A DNA stretch of 60,810 bases from Cryobacterium tepidiphilum (GCF_003716325.1 NZ_RDSR01000019.1:1-60810); one strand, 5' to 3'. Counted from the stretch's first letter, positions 17,095 through 24,487 are shown. Numbers and translations: made by a program. The notes: a model not told the origin generated them from the letters alone.

Positions 17095-17748
17095 CTACGA
17101 GCGCCGGGTGAAGGTCAGATGAACCACGCCGGACGGCGACGGCGTTGCCTCGATGTCGAAGCGCTCCTCCAGGCCCTCCAGCCCGTCCCAGAGCCGCTCA
17201 CCCCGGCCGAGCACGATGGGAACGAGCACGACGTGCATCCGGTCGATGAGGTCGGCCTCAAGGAATTGACGCACGGTCGTCGCGCCGCCGCCGATGCGGA
17301 TGTCGAGGCCGTTGGCGAGAGCGCGCGCCTGCTCGAGTGCTGCGGCGGGTCCGGCGTCGAGGAAGTGGAACGTGGTGCCGCCTTCCATCTGCACTGAAGG
17401 GCGCGGGTGATGGGTGAGAACGATGACGGGCGTATGGAAGACAGGCTCGTCGCCCCACCAGCCCTTCCAGTCCTCGTCCTCCCAGGGCCCTCGCTGCGGG
17501 CCGAACTTGTTGCGCCCCATGATCTCAACGCCGATGCCGTCGGCCCAGTTGCTCGCGAACGCCTCGTCCACGCCGTGCGACCCTTCGCCTGGACCTCCGA
17601 CGCCCATGCCACGAAACGTCTGGGTTCCGAAGGCCCACCCCATCAGGCGCGTGCCGGCGTGTCCGAACGGGGCCTCGAGCGTCTGGCCTTCACCGGTGCC
17701 GAAGCCGTCGAGGGAGACGGCGAAATTGTGGACGCGGACCTTCGACAC
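17095..17748 (-). CDS. Dihydrofolate reductase family protein (RibD C-terminal domain)
   Basis: 217 residues. Starts VRVHNFAVSLDGFGTGEGQTLE and contains GRNKFGP, PVIVLTHHPR and IGGGATTVRQFLEADLIDRMHVVLVPIVLGRGERLW, the stand-alone RibD-C/DHFR fold found in many actinobacterial 'YyaP/YwjB' proteins. It is probably an NADPH-dependent reductase of unknown substrate. GGAGG lies just before the GTG at 17748, so that start is preferred over an ATG ten codons earlier. A LacI-like site lies 40 nt upstream. Confidence 0.85.
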   Translation of the reverse strand: MSKVRVHNFAVSLDGFGTGEGQTLEAPFGHAGTRLMGWAFGTQTFRGMGVGGPGEGSHGVDEAFASNWADGIGVEIMGRNKFGPQRGPWEDEDWKGWWGDEPVFHTPVIVLTHHPRPSVQMEGGTTFHFLDAGPAAALEQARALANGLDIRIGGGATTVRQFLEADLIDRMHVVLVPIVLGRGERLWDGLEGLEERFDIEATPSPSGVVHLTFTRRS

Positions 17749-17786
17749 GGGACCTCCAGGGATTGGTTGCGGCTGCACTCACTTTA

Positions 17787-17798
17787 GGAAGCGCTTTC
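17787..17798. promoter_or_regulatory. Possible LacI-family operator
   Basis: GGAAGCGCTTTC has the AAGCGCTT core of LacI/GalR-type operators with one arm mismatch. It lies about 40 nt upstream of the RibD-like gene. No LacI gene is in the window. Confidence 0.25.
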
Positions 17799-17897
17799 GG
17801 TTTTATCAATTGGCACTGCCGTGGCGAGTAGCTTCCCGTGCCAATCTCTGCCGCATGAAGAGATCTTCTTTGCGCGCAAGCTCTGGCTCGCTGATCG

Positions 17898-18326
17898 TCA
17901 GGCAGGCGGCAGCTCGAACGTGGCGCCGAGGCGGGTGAGCGCGCCATAGAGATCGGGCACGCCCCACCAGTCGGTGGCGAGGCCGTTCTCGAAACGGAGC
18001 AGGTGCATGGAGCCGAGGCTCACGGACTTACCGGTCGCCGGCAGACCGAGGAACGACCCCACATGTGTTCCTCGCCACGTGATCCGGCTCGCGATCTTGT
18101 CTCCCTCCACGACGGTGTCCTCGACCACGCCGCTGAGATCCGATAGTCCTGCGTGCATCCCACGCATCCAGCGCACGACGCCCTCACGTCCGGGCGCCTG
18201 CCCCGGGAGTGCATCGTGGTCCACGATGTCCGGGCTGACGATTGCCGCCAGGGCATCGGCGTCGTTCGCTTCGAGTGCCGCAATGAAGCGTCCGTATGCC
18301 TCCCGCAGGTCATCCGCATCACCCAT
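17898..18326 (-). CDS. SnoaL-like polyketide cyclase / ester cyclase family protein
   Basis: 142 residues with the NTF2-like SnoaL pattern: AYGRFIAALEANDADALAAIVSPDIVDHD, a central GREGVVRWMRGMHAG helix and the final strands SMHLLRFENGLATDWWGVPDL. Such proteins are usually annotated as ester cyclases, but most are uncharacterised. AAGGAGGAG lies directly before the ATG at 18326, which excludes longer upstream starts. Confidence 0.8.
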   Translation of the reverse strand: MGDADDLREAYGRFIAALEANDADALAAIVSPDIVDHDALPGQAPGREGVVRWMRGMHAGLSDLSGVVEDTVVEGDKIASRITWRGTHVGSFLGLPATGKSVSLGSMHLLRFENGLATDWWGVPDLYGALTRLGATFELPPA

Positions 18327-18397
18327 TACTCCTCCTTGTCCCGCACGAGCCGCGCACGGCCGCAACCCGGAAGTGGCTGCCACATCCAGCTTGACCA

Positions 18398-18664
18398 CTA
18401 CTCCGTCGTCGGACAAGAGCTTTCGTCCGGCACCTCCTCTACGCAACGCATCGCGCAGCGGATCGTGCGTCGGCGATATTTGAGGACGCTCCACGCGTAG
18501 AACGCCACAATGAGCGATTGTGAGCCGGCAAGAGGAAAGAAGGCCCAGCCGAAGGTGAATCCGGCCTGGAGGAATCCAACGCCGAGGACACCCAGTCCCA
18601 GCGCGATCACGACCTTGACGATCCCGCGGACCAGGTTGAGGCGCGTGAAGGTACAGTGACGCAC
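18398..18664 (-). CDS. Putative small membrane protein
   Basis: 88 residues from a GTG at 18664 with hydrophobic stretches at about 11-35 and 40-62, suggesting two membrane helices, then a basic patch and a Cys-containing tail. No family is recognised and no good ribosome site is seen, so the start is uncertain. It is kept because the hydrophobicity pattern is not that of a shadow frame. Confidence 0.45.
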   Translation of the reverse strand: MRHCTFTRLNLVRGIVKVVIALGLGVLGVGFLQAGFTFGWAFFPLAGSQSLIVAFYAWSVLKYRRRTIRCAMRCVEEVPDESSCPTTE

Positions 18665-18689
18665 TCGGTCCGGAACGTGCGACGGCCTG

Positions 18690-19151
18690 TCACAGCCTCA
18701 GCGTCATGTACGCGCTGTTGTGATCGAGCCCATAGGAGCCGAAGGGGAGGCATGGAACGAAGCCCGCTTTGGCGTAGAGGGCGCGCGCGGGCGCAAAGAA
18801 CTCCATGCTTCCCGTCTCCAATGAGATGCGCTGGATATCGCGGGCGCGAGCATCGTCGAGCAGGTGGTCGAGTAGACGGGTGGCCACGCCGATGCCGCGC
18901 CTGACCGGATCGGTGCGCATGCTCTTCAACTCCTCGTGGCGGGGTTCAAGAGTCGCCAACGCACCCGTGCCGATCACGTCGTCGCCCTCACGGGCAACCC
19001 AGAGTCGGACTGTCGCTGCCCTCAACTCGGCAAGATTCAACGCATGCTGGCTCTCGGCCGGTGCGGTCGGAGCAAGTTCATCGAGATGATCCTGCAAGAA
19101 CGCGGCAAGGCGCGCGTCGTTGAAGTCCGCCCGAGCTATCTGTATCGTCAC
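18690..19151 (-). CDS. GNAT family N-acetyltransferase
   Basis: 153 residues. The acetyl-CoA binding loop RTDPVRRGIGVATRLLDHLL (Q/RxxGxG/A motif) and the final EFFAPARALYAKAGFVPCLPFG segment identify a GNAT enzyme, closest in look to the YhfO/PhnO-like small acetyltransferases. The acceptor is unknown. The GTG at 19151 follows GGAG. It lies just downstream of the thioredoxin-like gene in the same direction. Confidence 0.88.
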   Translation of the reverse strand: MTIQIARADFNDARLAAFLQDHLDELAPTAPAESQHALNLAELRAATVRLWVAREGDDVIGTGALATLEPRHEELKSMRTDPVRRGIGVATRLLDHLLDDARARDIQRISLETGSMEFFAPARALYAKAGFVPCLPFGSYGLDHNSAYMTLRL

Positions 19152-19225
19152 CGCTCCATTGTCGCGTCGCCGTGTTTCCGGCGTATGACGGAGATGCCGG
19201 CTGCGGCGGCGCCATTCGGGTGGTA

Positions 19226-19486
19226 TCACAGCGCTTTCGCGGCGGCGACCAGCACCTGCGCGAGCGTGGGCACGCCGGTGGCGCGGAACACTTCCTCGCC
19301 GTCGGCGTTTCTCACCAGGACGGTGGGGGTCGAACGGATGCCTGCGGCCTCGGCTTCGTCGACGTACCGCGCGACGTCCATGTCGCGCACCGTGGCCTGC
19401 GGCACGAGCCTGGCCGCTTCGGCGAGCACGGCCCGGGTCTGGATGCACGGCTCGCAGAACGCCGAGGAAAACAGGGTGAGCTCCAT
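19226..19486 (-). CDS. Thioredoxin-like protein with CEPC active site
   Basis: 86 residues, a minimal thioredoxin fold of glutaredoxin size. The redox motif CEPC is at residues 11-14 and the cis-proline in IRSTPTVLVR near residue 54. It probably acts as a cytoplasmic thiol-disulfide exchange protein. TACACT lies 8 nt before the ATG, so the leader is one or two nucleotides or uses a GAGG within it. Divergent from orn. Confidence 0.85.
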   Translation of the reverse strand: MELTLFSSAFCEPCIQTRAVLAEAARLVPQATVRDMDVARYVDEAEAAGIRSTPTVLVRNADGEEVFRATGVPTLAQVLVAAAKAL

Positions 19487-19530
19487 GACCTCACAGTGTA
19501 GGCCGCCCGGGCGCTGTCAGGGGCCGAGGA

Positions 19531-19536
19531 TAGACT
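19531..19536 (+). promoter_or_regulatory. -10 element TAGACT of a leaderless orn promoter
   Basis: TAGACT is followed by 6 nt and the orn ATG at 19543. Confidence 0.65.
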
Positions 19537-19542
19537 CGACGC

Positions 19543-20163
19543 ATGACGAACAGCAGTGACCGGTTGGTGTGGATCGACTGTGAGATGACCGGCCTGGACC
19601 TCGACGCCGACGAACTCGTGGAGATCGCGGTCGTGATCACGGATTACGACCTCAACCTCGTGGACCCCGGCATCGACATCGTGATCAAGCCCGACGCATC
19701 CGCTTTGGAGAACATGGGCGACTTCGTGCGCGAGATGCACACCAGCTCCGGCCTCATCGAGGAGATCCCCCACGGTGTGAGCGTTGCCGAGGCCGAGTTC
19801 CAGGTGCTCGAATACGTGCTCAAGTTCGTGCCCAACGAGCAGAAGGCCCCGTTGGCGGGCAACTCGATCGGCACGGATCGCGCCTTCCTCGCCAAATTCA
19901 TGCCGCGCCTCGACGGGCACCTGCACTACCGGAACATCGACGTCTCCTCCATCAAGGAGCTGTCCCGGCACTGGTACCCCCGCGCGTACTTCCACGCGCC
20001 CGCCAAGGGCGGCGGCCACCGGGCGCTGGCCGACATCCTCGAATCCATTCGTGAACTGGCGTATTACCGGCAGGCGATCTTCGTCGCCGACCCTGGCCCC
20101 ACGAGCGATGAGGCAAAATCGGTGTCAACCGCCGTGGTGGACGCGTTCGCCCCAACCATGTAA
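19543..20163 (+). CDS. orn: Oligoribonuclease
   Basis: 206 residues, DEDDh exonuclease fold. ExoI motif WIDCEMTGLD at 10-19, ExoII GNSIGTDRAFL near 106-116, and ExoIII with the catalytic His in HRALADILESIREL near 164. It degrades 2-5 nt RNA fragments and linear dinucleotides such as pGpG to mononucleotides. The transcript is probably leaderless. tRNA-His lies 42 nt downstream in the same direction. Confidence 0.97.
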   Translation: MTNSSDRLVWIDCEMTGLDLDADELVEIAVVITDYDLNLVDPGIDIVIKPDASALENMGDFVREMHTSSGLIEEIPHGVSVAEAEFQVLEYVLKFVPNEQKAPLAGNSIGTDRAFLAKFMPRLDGHLHYRNIDVSSIKELSRHWYPRAYFHAPAKGGGHRALADILESIRELAYYRQAIFVADPGPTSDEAKSVSTAVVDAFAPTM

Positions 20164-20169
20164 TAGAAT
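20164..20169 (+). promoter_or_regulatory. -10 element TAGAAT in front of tRNA-His
   Basis: TAGAAT lies about 36 nt before the mature tRNA 5' end, so a primary transcript with a short 5' leader is expected. Confidence 0.4.
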
Positions 20170-20204
20170 CGTTCAGTTGCCTCCTCCGAGTGGGGAGCGC
20201 GCAT

Positions 20205-20278
20205 GGTGGGTATAGCTCAGTTGGTAGAGCGCCTGGTTGTGGTCCAGGAGGTCGCGGGTTCAAGCCCCGTTACTCACC
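20205..20278 (+). tRNA. tRNA-His (GTG)
   Basis: Acceptor GTGGGTA/TACTCAC with an extra G at position -1 opposite C73, the identity mark of tRNA-His. D-stem GCTC/GAGC, anticodon loop TTGTGGT with anticodon GTG, T-loop TTCAAGC. CCA is not encoded. The accessory block begins right behind it. Confidence 0.97.
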
Positions 20279-20286
20279 CACAGACG

Positions 20287-20343
20287 GGTCAGGTGTGAAC
20301 TTTCGACCAAGGGACCACCCTTGGAGGAAGTTCGCACCTGGCC
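20287..20343. repeat. 57-bp imperfect palindrome behind tRNA-His
   Basis: GGTCAGGTGTGAACTT (20287-20302) pairs with AAGTTCGCACCTGGCC (20328-20343), and CCAAGGG (20307) pairs with CCCTTGG (20318) around an ACCA loop. It is followed by CTATTTCTTT. It could be the tRNA terminator or one of the long intergenic palindromes seen elsewhere in the window. Confidence 0.6.
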
Positions 20344-20440
20344 CTATTTCTTTGCCTCGGCGGCCCACCAGGGAAAAGCATGGCGAGGGCCACACTTGCT
20401 CGGCGTGCTTACCGAGGCACGGAGACGCCCGCCGGAATCT

Positions 20441-20725
20441 CTAAGCGAGCGAGAGGAAGAGCTTCTCCAGCTCGTCGATGCGCTCGCCGTCGCCCGGCTC
20501 CTCGGCTAGGCACTCCTTCAGGGCACCGGCGACCACCAGGAAGCCAGCCCGGTCGACGGCCTTCGACACTGCGGAGAGCTGCTGCACGACGTCGCGGCAG
20601 TGGGCCTCGTCCTCGACCGCAGCGATGACGGCTGCCAGCTGGCCGTGCGCGCGCCGCAGCCGATTCACGATCTTGCGCTTCGCCTCCGGGTCGTGCGCCG
20701 CGACGATGTCTGGGCTGATGCTCAT
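20441..20725 (-). CDS. CsoR/RcnR-family repressor, CstR-like (persulfide sensor)
   Basis: 94 residues, all-helical CsoR/RcnR family. Cys43 (in AHCRDVVQQL) and Cys72 (in ALKECL) are 29 residues apart, as in both copper CsoR and persulfide CstR. The copper-ligand His expected four residues before the second Cys is Ala68. Loss of that His with both Cys kept is the CstR pattern, where the thiols form a persulfide or polysulfide bridge. AGGAGG lies before the ATG. It is divergent from a sulfur operon with two candidate operators between them. The exact inducer is inferred. Confidence 0.85.
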   Translation of the reverse strand: MSISPDIVAAHDPEAKRKIVNRLRRAHGQLAAVIAAVEDEAHCRDVVQQLSAVSKAVDRAGFLVVAGALKECLAEEPGDGERIDELEKLFLSLA

Positions 20726-20740
20726 CGGATTCCTCCTGGG

Positions 20741-20771
20741 TTGACATCCACCATACTCCCCAGGGTATAGT
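20741..20771 (+). promoter_or_regulatory. Promoter of the sulfur operon
   Basis: TTGACA (20741-20746) and TATAGT (20766-20771) are separated by 19 bp. Operator 1 fills the spacer and -10, and operator 2 covers the likely start site, so repressor binding would block RNA polymerase. Confidence 0.55.
20753..20768. promoter_or_regulatory. CsoR/CstR-type operator 1
   Basis: ATACTCCCCAGGGTAT, an inverted repeat with ATAC/GTAT ends and a C/G-rich core, the form bound by CsoR-family repressors. Its start is 23 bp from that of operator 2. Confidence 0.75.
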
Positions 20772-20775
20772 TTGG

Positions 20776-20791
20776 ATACCCCCCGGGGTAT
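20776..20791. promoter_or_regulatory. CsoR/CstR-type operator 2
   Basis: ATACCCCCCGGGGTAT, the most symmetric of the three sites. It lies 33 nt before the first cysteine-rich small gene. Confidence 0.75.
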
Positions 20792-20823
20792 TCAACCTTC
20801 ATCGACACCGCCAGGAGGGCGAG

Positions 20824-21009
20824 ATGTGCAGAGCCGCGAAGTGCAACATCTGCGGGAAGACGACCTGGGCTGGCTGCGGCCAGCACGTGAACGACGTGCG
20901 CCGCACGGTCCCGGCATCCGACTGGTGCCCCGGCCGGCACACGCAGCGCGACATCGATGAGGCGAAGGCCTCGCGACCCGGCTTCCTCGCGCGCCTGTTC
21001 GGCCGCTGA
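20824..21009 (+). CDS. Small cysteine-rich protein, tandem copy 1
   Basis: 61 residues. Cysteines at 2, 7, 10 and 18 lie in CNICGKTTWAGCGQHV, and a later Cys-Pro occurs in ASDWCPGRH; the C-terminal 20 residues are basic. The CxxCGK..WAGCGxHV pattern looks like a knuckle-type metal site but no named domain is recognised. CAGGAGG lies 7 nt before the ATG. It is the first gene of the CstR-controlled operon and is followed at 21033 by a shorter version of itself, pointing to a tandem duplication. Confidence 0.75.
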   Translation: MCRAAKCNICGKTTWAGCGQHVNDVRRTVPASDWCPGRHTQRDIDEAKASRPGFLARLFGR

Positions 21010-21032
21010 TCCACTGACGAGAGGACATCACC

Positions 21033-21146
21033 ATGTGCGCACGCATCACCTGCGACCGCTGCGGCAAGCCGAGCTGGGCCGGATGCGGCCAGCACGTCGA
21101 GGAGGCCCTCGGGGGCGTCCCGGCGGCCGACCGCTGCCACTGCTGA
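21033..21146 (+). CDS. Small cysteine-rich protein, tandem copy 2 (37 aa)
   Basis: 37 residues, MCARITCDRCGKPSWAGCGQ at the N-terminus, then VPAADRCHC. Six cysteines in 37 residues, aligned to copy 1 over the whole length: CxxCGK, WAGCGQHV, VPAxxxC. It lacks the basic tail of copy 1. GAGAGG precedes the ATG by 9 nt. Sits 23 nt behind copy 1 and 38 nt before the persulfide dioxygenase-like gene, in a spacer with a CGA-repeat. A metal- or persulfide-binding role is a guess from composition and context. Confidence 0.7.
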   Translation: MCARITCDRCGKPSWAGCGQHVEEALGGVPAADRCHC

Positions 21147-21184
21147 CGACTACAACGACGACGACGACGAACAAGGAGAGCATC

Positions 21185-22597
21185 ATGCTGCTGGAGCGCA
21201 TCTACGACGAGGACCTCGCACAGGCGAGCTACGTCATCGGTTGCCAGGCGACCGGCGAGGCGATCGTGATCGACCCCCGCCGCGACGTCGACGAGTACAT
21301 GCGACTGGCCGACAAGCACGGCCTGCGCATCGCGCACGTCACCGAGACCCATATCCACGCCGACTACCTCTCAGGCACCCGCGAGTTCGCGGCGCGCACC
21401 GGTGCCCGCATGCACGTCTCCGACGAGGGCGGACCCGACTGGACCTACGGCACCGGCTTCGACGACGCCGACCGGATGCACGACGGCGACGAGATCGTCG
21501 TCGGCAACGTGACGCTGCGAGCGGTGCACACCCCCGGCCACACGCCCGAACACCTGTCGTTCCTCGTGACCGACGGCGCGCAGGCCCAGGAGCCGGGCTT
21601 CATGCTCACCGGCGACTTCGTGTTCGTCGGCGACGTCGGCCGACCGGACCTGCTCGACGAGGCGGCCGGCGGCGTCGACACCCGCTTCGAGGGCGCTCAC
21701 CAACTCTTCGCGAGCCTGCGCGACCGCTTCCTGACACTGCCCGACTACGTCCAGGTGCTGCCAGCGCACGGTGCCGGCAGCGCGTGCGGCAAGTCGCTCG
21801 GCGCGATCGCGGCGACGACCGTCGGCTACGAGCGCGCCTTCTCGTGGTGGGCTCCCTACCTCGCCGCCGACGACGAGCAAGGCTTCGTCGACGAGCTACT
21901 CTCCGGCCAGCCCGACGCCCACGCGTACTTCGCCCGAATGAAGTCCCAGAACCGCACCGGCCCCGCGGTGCTCCACCCCCGCGCACCGCTCCCCGAGCGG
22001 TCCACTGCGGAGGTGCAGCACCTCCTGGAGCGCGACCTCGCGATCCTGGTGGACACTCGGGACCGCCGGCAGGTGCACGACGGCACCGTGGTCGGTTCCC
22101 TCAACATCCCGGGCGCAGCGAAGGCCGCGACCTACGGGGCGTGGGTCTACGATTCGGAGGCGGAGCACCGGCCGCTCGTTCTCCTCGCGGACGACCGCGA
22201 GGAGGCGGAGCGGATGCGCGACCACCTCGTGCGGGTCGGCATCGACGCCGTCGACGGTTTCATCCGCTCCCTCGACGGGCTCGAGCTGGTGCAGCCCCGA
22301 CTGCTGCAGCCGGAGGAGCTCGACGGCCTCGCCGACGTGAACCTGGTCGACGTGCGCGGCAGCTCCGAGCACGCCGACGGGCACATCCCCGGCTCCGCGC
22401 ACCTCAGCGGCGGCCGCGCGCTGTGGCACCTCGACGAGTTGCCCGCGGACGGCACCGTCGTGACGTACTGCCAGAGCGGCGTGCGCAACAGCGTCGTCGC
22501 CAGCGCACTGCGCCGGGCCGGCGTCGACGTCGTCGAGCTCGACGGCTCCTACCTCGGGTGGCTCCAGACAACCGGGCGCGAGCCGGCGACCAGCTGA
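21185..22597 (+). CDS. MBL-fold persulfide dioxygenase with two rhodanese domains (CstB/Blh-like)
   Basis: 470 residues. N-terminal metallo-beta-lactamase domain with His56 and His58 in ETHIHADYLSG, HTPGHTPEHLSF and LTGDFVFVGDVGRPDL, which supply the mononuclear iron ligands of ETHE1-type persulfide dioxygenases, and PAHGAGSACG. The usual second-site His after Asp60 is Tyr. Two rhodanese-like domains follow: the first lacks a catalytic Cys, the second has Cys429 in YCQSGVRNS. It would oxidise persulfide sulfur to sulfite or thiosulfate. AAGGAG precedes the start. Second functional unit of the operon. Confidence 0.88.
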   Translation: MLLERIYDEDLAQASYVIGCQATGEAIVIDPRRDVDEYMRLADKHGLRIAHVTETHIHADYLSGTREFAARTGARMHVSDEGGPDWTYGTGFDDADRMHDGDEIVVGNVTLRAVHTPGHTPEHLSFLVTDGAQAQEPGFMLTGDFVFVGDVGRPDLLDEAAGGVDTRFEGAHQLFASLRDRFLTLPDYVQVLPAHGAGSACGKSLGAIAATTVGYERAFSWWAPYLAADDEQGFVDELLSGQPDAHAYFARMKSQNRTGPAVLHPRAPLPERSTAEVQHLLERDLAILVDTRDRRQVHDGTVVGSLNIPGAAKAATYGAWVYDSEAEHRPLVLLADDREEAERMRDHLVRVGIDAVDGFIRSLDGLELVQPRLLQPEELDGLADVNLVDVRGSSEHADGHIPGSAHLSGGRALWHLDELPADGTVVTYCQSGVRNSVVASALRRAGVDVVELDGSYLGWLQTTGREPATS

Positions 22598-22619
22598 CCG
22601 CCGAGGATCGAGGCGCCCG

Positions 22620-23395
22620 ATGACGCCGACCGCCACCATCGCCGTTCTTGCGCTCGCCCTGCTGGTCGGCATCAGCCTCGGCCTGCTGGGCGGCGGCGGC
22701 TCGATCCTCGCCGTGCCCATCCTGACCGCCGTCGGCGGCGTGGAGCCGCGAGCCGCCATCGCGTCGTCACTGCTCATCGTCGGCACGACGAGCGCCCTCG
22801 GACTGCTGCAGCACGCTCGCGCGGGCCGCGTGCGCTGGCGTGTCGGGGTAGTCTTCGGAGCGGCCGGTGTCGTCGGCGCGCTCGTCGGCGGGCTGCTCGG
22901 CCGCACGCTGCCCCCAGGCGTGCTCATGGTGCTGCTCGCCGGCACGATGATCGCCGCCGCGGTGGCGATGCTTCGCCGGCGCCCGCGTCACGACCGGGCG
23001 GAGCCCGCTCGGCCGCGCATCGCCCTCGTCCTCGTGCTCGGAACGGTTGTCGGCTCACTCGCCGGGCTGGTCGGCGCGGGGGGGGCGGCTTCCTCATCGT
23101 CCCCGCGCTGATCCTGCTCGCCGGCCTGCCCGCGTCGGCCGCGATCGGCACATCCTTGCTCGTCATCGCGATGCAATCGCTCGCCGGGCTCGCGGCCCAA
23201 CCAGCACTCCCCGACATCCCCTGGGCGCTGGTGCTGCCGTTCACCGCAATCGCCGTGGCGGGCTCCTTCCTCGGCTCGGCGCTCACCGGCCGCATCCCCG
23301 AACGGGCACTGCGCACCGGATTCGCGGTGCTCGTGCTCAGCGTGGCCGTCGCGCTGCTCGTGCAGCAGCTCGCGCTCCACCTCCCGCTCACCTGA
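22620..23395 (+). pseudogene. TauE/SafE sulfite exporter-like permease, frameshifted
   Basis: The first frame runs from ATG 22620 for about 158 codons with TauE features (GLLGGGGSILAVPILTAVGG, then VGSLAGLVGAGG) and then hits a stop at 23109-23111. The rest of the protein (GFLIVPALILLAGLPASAA through VLVLSVAVALLVQQLALHL, stop at 23395) continues in another frame. The switch is at a run of eight G (23078-23085); seven G would restore one 258-codon frame. TauE/SafE proteins export sulfite or related anions, which fits the operon. It is either a true frameshift, a phase-variable tract or a homopolymer sequencing error. Confidence 0.8.
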
Positions 23396-23420
23396 ACGAC
23401 ACCGCTCACCGGAGAACACC

Positions 23421-23786
23421 ATGACCAGAACCCAGCTCGCCGGCCTCGCCGGCCTCGCGCTCGCCGCCGTCACGACAGGCTGCGCATCGACGCCCCCTGG
23501 CAGCGTCGCAGCTCCAGCGGACGCCGTCGTCATCGACGTGCGCACCGCGCCCGAGTTGGCATCCGGTCACCTCGACGGCGCGGTCCTCCTCGACGTGTCG
23601 AACGGCGACCTCGCCGCGGCACTGCCCTCGCTCGACCCTGATGCGCCCTACTTCGTCCACTGCAGGTCCGGCAGCCGGTCAGCACAGGCGGTCGCGCTCA
23701 TGCGCGAGGCCGGCTTCGCGGACGTCACCGACCTCGGCGCGCTCAAGAGCGCGTCAGCGGCGACCGGCCTCGCAATCGGGCGCTGA
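23421..23786 (+). CDS. Rhodanese-domain lipoprotein
   Basis: 121 residues. The signal peptide ends in the lipobox TTGC with Cys21, so the protein should be lipid-anchored outside the membrane. Residues 33-115 are one rhodanese domain: VIDVRTAPELASGHLDGAV and the active-site loop HCRSGSRSA with Cys81. It would carry sulfane sulfur as a cysteine persulfide. GGAGAA precedes the ATG. Fits the surrounding sulfur-handling operon. Confidence 0.88.
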   Translation: MTRTQLAGLAGLALAAVTTGCASTPPGSVAAPADAVVIDVRTAPELASGHLDGAVLLDVSNGDLAAALPSLDPDAPYFVHCRSGSRSAQAVALMREAGFADVTDLGALKSASAATGLAIGR

Positions 23787-23831
23787 CGCCGGCCCATCCG
23801 ACCATCACCGATCCAGGGAGCAACCCCGAAC

Positions 23832-24209
23832 ATGACCACGCGTGACATCACCATCGAAACGATCGACTCGACCATCGCCGGCGACGGCATGGTGCTCCTC
23901 GACTTCTGGGCGGCATGGTGCGGCCCCTGCCGCAGCTTCGCGCCCGTCTTCGACCGAGCTGCCGCGTCGAACACCGACATCGTGTTCGGTAAGGTCGACA
24001 CCGAGGACCAGCAGCAGCTGGCCGCGGCGTTCCGCATCACGTCCATCCCGACGCTCATGGCCTTCCGCGACGGGATCCTCGTCTTCTCGCAGCCCGGCGC
24101 GCTGGGCCAGGCCCAGCTCGACAGCCTCATCGCCGGCGTCCGCGCGCTCGACATGGACGACGTGCGCCGCCAGGTCGCCGAGCAGCGCGCAGCCGCCGAG
24201 GCGCCGTGA
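23832..24209 (+). CDS. trxA: Thioredoxin
   Basis: 125 residues with a canonical WCGPC active site (Cys30, Cys33), FWAAW before it and the cis-Pro loop ITSIPTLMAF near residue 77. The C-terminal tail is longer than in TrxA of E. coli. In this operon it probably reduces protein persulfides or disulfides formed by the rhodaneses and the repressor. The stop overlaps the GTG of the next gene by 4 nt. Confidence 0.9.
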   Translation: MTTRDITIETIDSTIAGDGMVLLDFWAAWCGPCRSFAPVFDRAAASNTDIVFGKVDTEDQQQLAAAFRITSIPTLMAFRDGILVFSQPGALGQAQLDSLIAGVRALDMDDVRRQVAEQRAAAEAP

Positions 24210-24487
24210 CTTCCCGCCGCCGCGCCCCGGTCTGCGCTCCGGGAAGCATCGAACGCGTCGTGCAGGCCGCTGTCGGCGCGCTGACCGGCGCGTTCGCGCT
24301 CAGCAACCTGCACGACGCGCCGCTCGCCATCGCCGCCACGCTCGGCGCTGCGCTCCTCCTCACCGGCGCAGTCCGCGGCTGGTGCCCGGCATCGCTGCTC
24401 GCGCGAGTCAGTGCCACCGCCGCAGAGCACAACACGCTTGGCATCCCCGAAGCCCGCCAGCCGCTCGACCAGCGAGGCCCCCGCTAG
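24206..24487 (+). CDS. DUF2892 (YgaP membrane region-like) protein
   Basis: 93 residues with the DUF2892 pattern SIERVVQAAVGALTGAFAL ... LGAALLLTGAVRGWCPASLL: two membrane helices around a short loop and the conserved GWCP turn. In YgaP this region is fused to a rhodanese; here it is a separate gene at the end of a rhodanese/thioredoxin operon. The GTG start overlaps the trx stop, showing translational coupling. Confidence 0.82.
   Translation: MTSRRRAPVCAPGSIERVVQAAVGALTGAFALSNLHDAPLAIAATLGAALLLTGAVRGWCPASLLARVSATAAEHNTLGIPEARQPLDQRGPR

Noticed and set aside
21150..21172. CGA-repeat tract before the persulfide dioxygenase gene
   Set aside because: Short (five units) and non-coding; not long enough to support a claim of a functional microsatellite.
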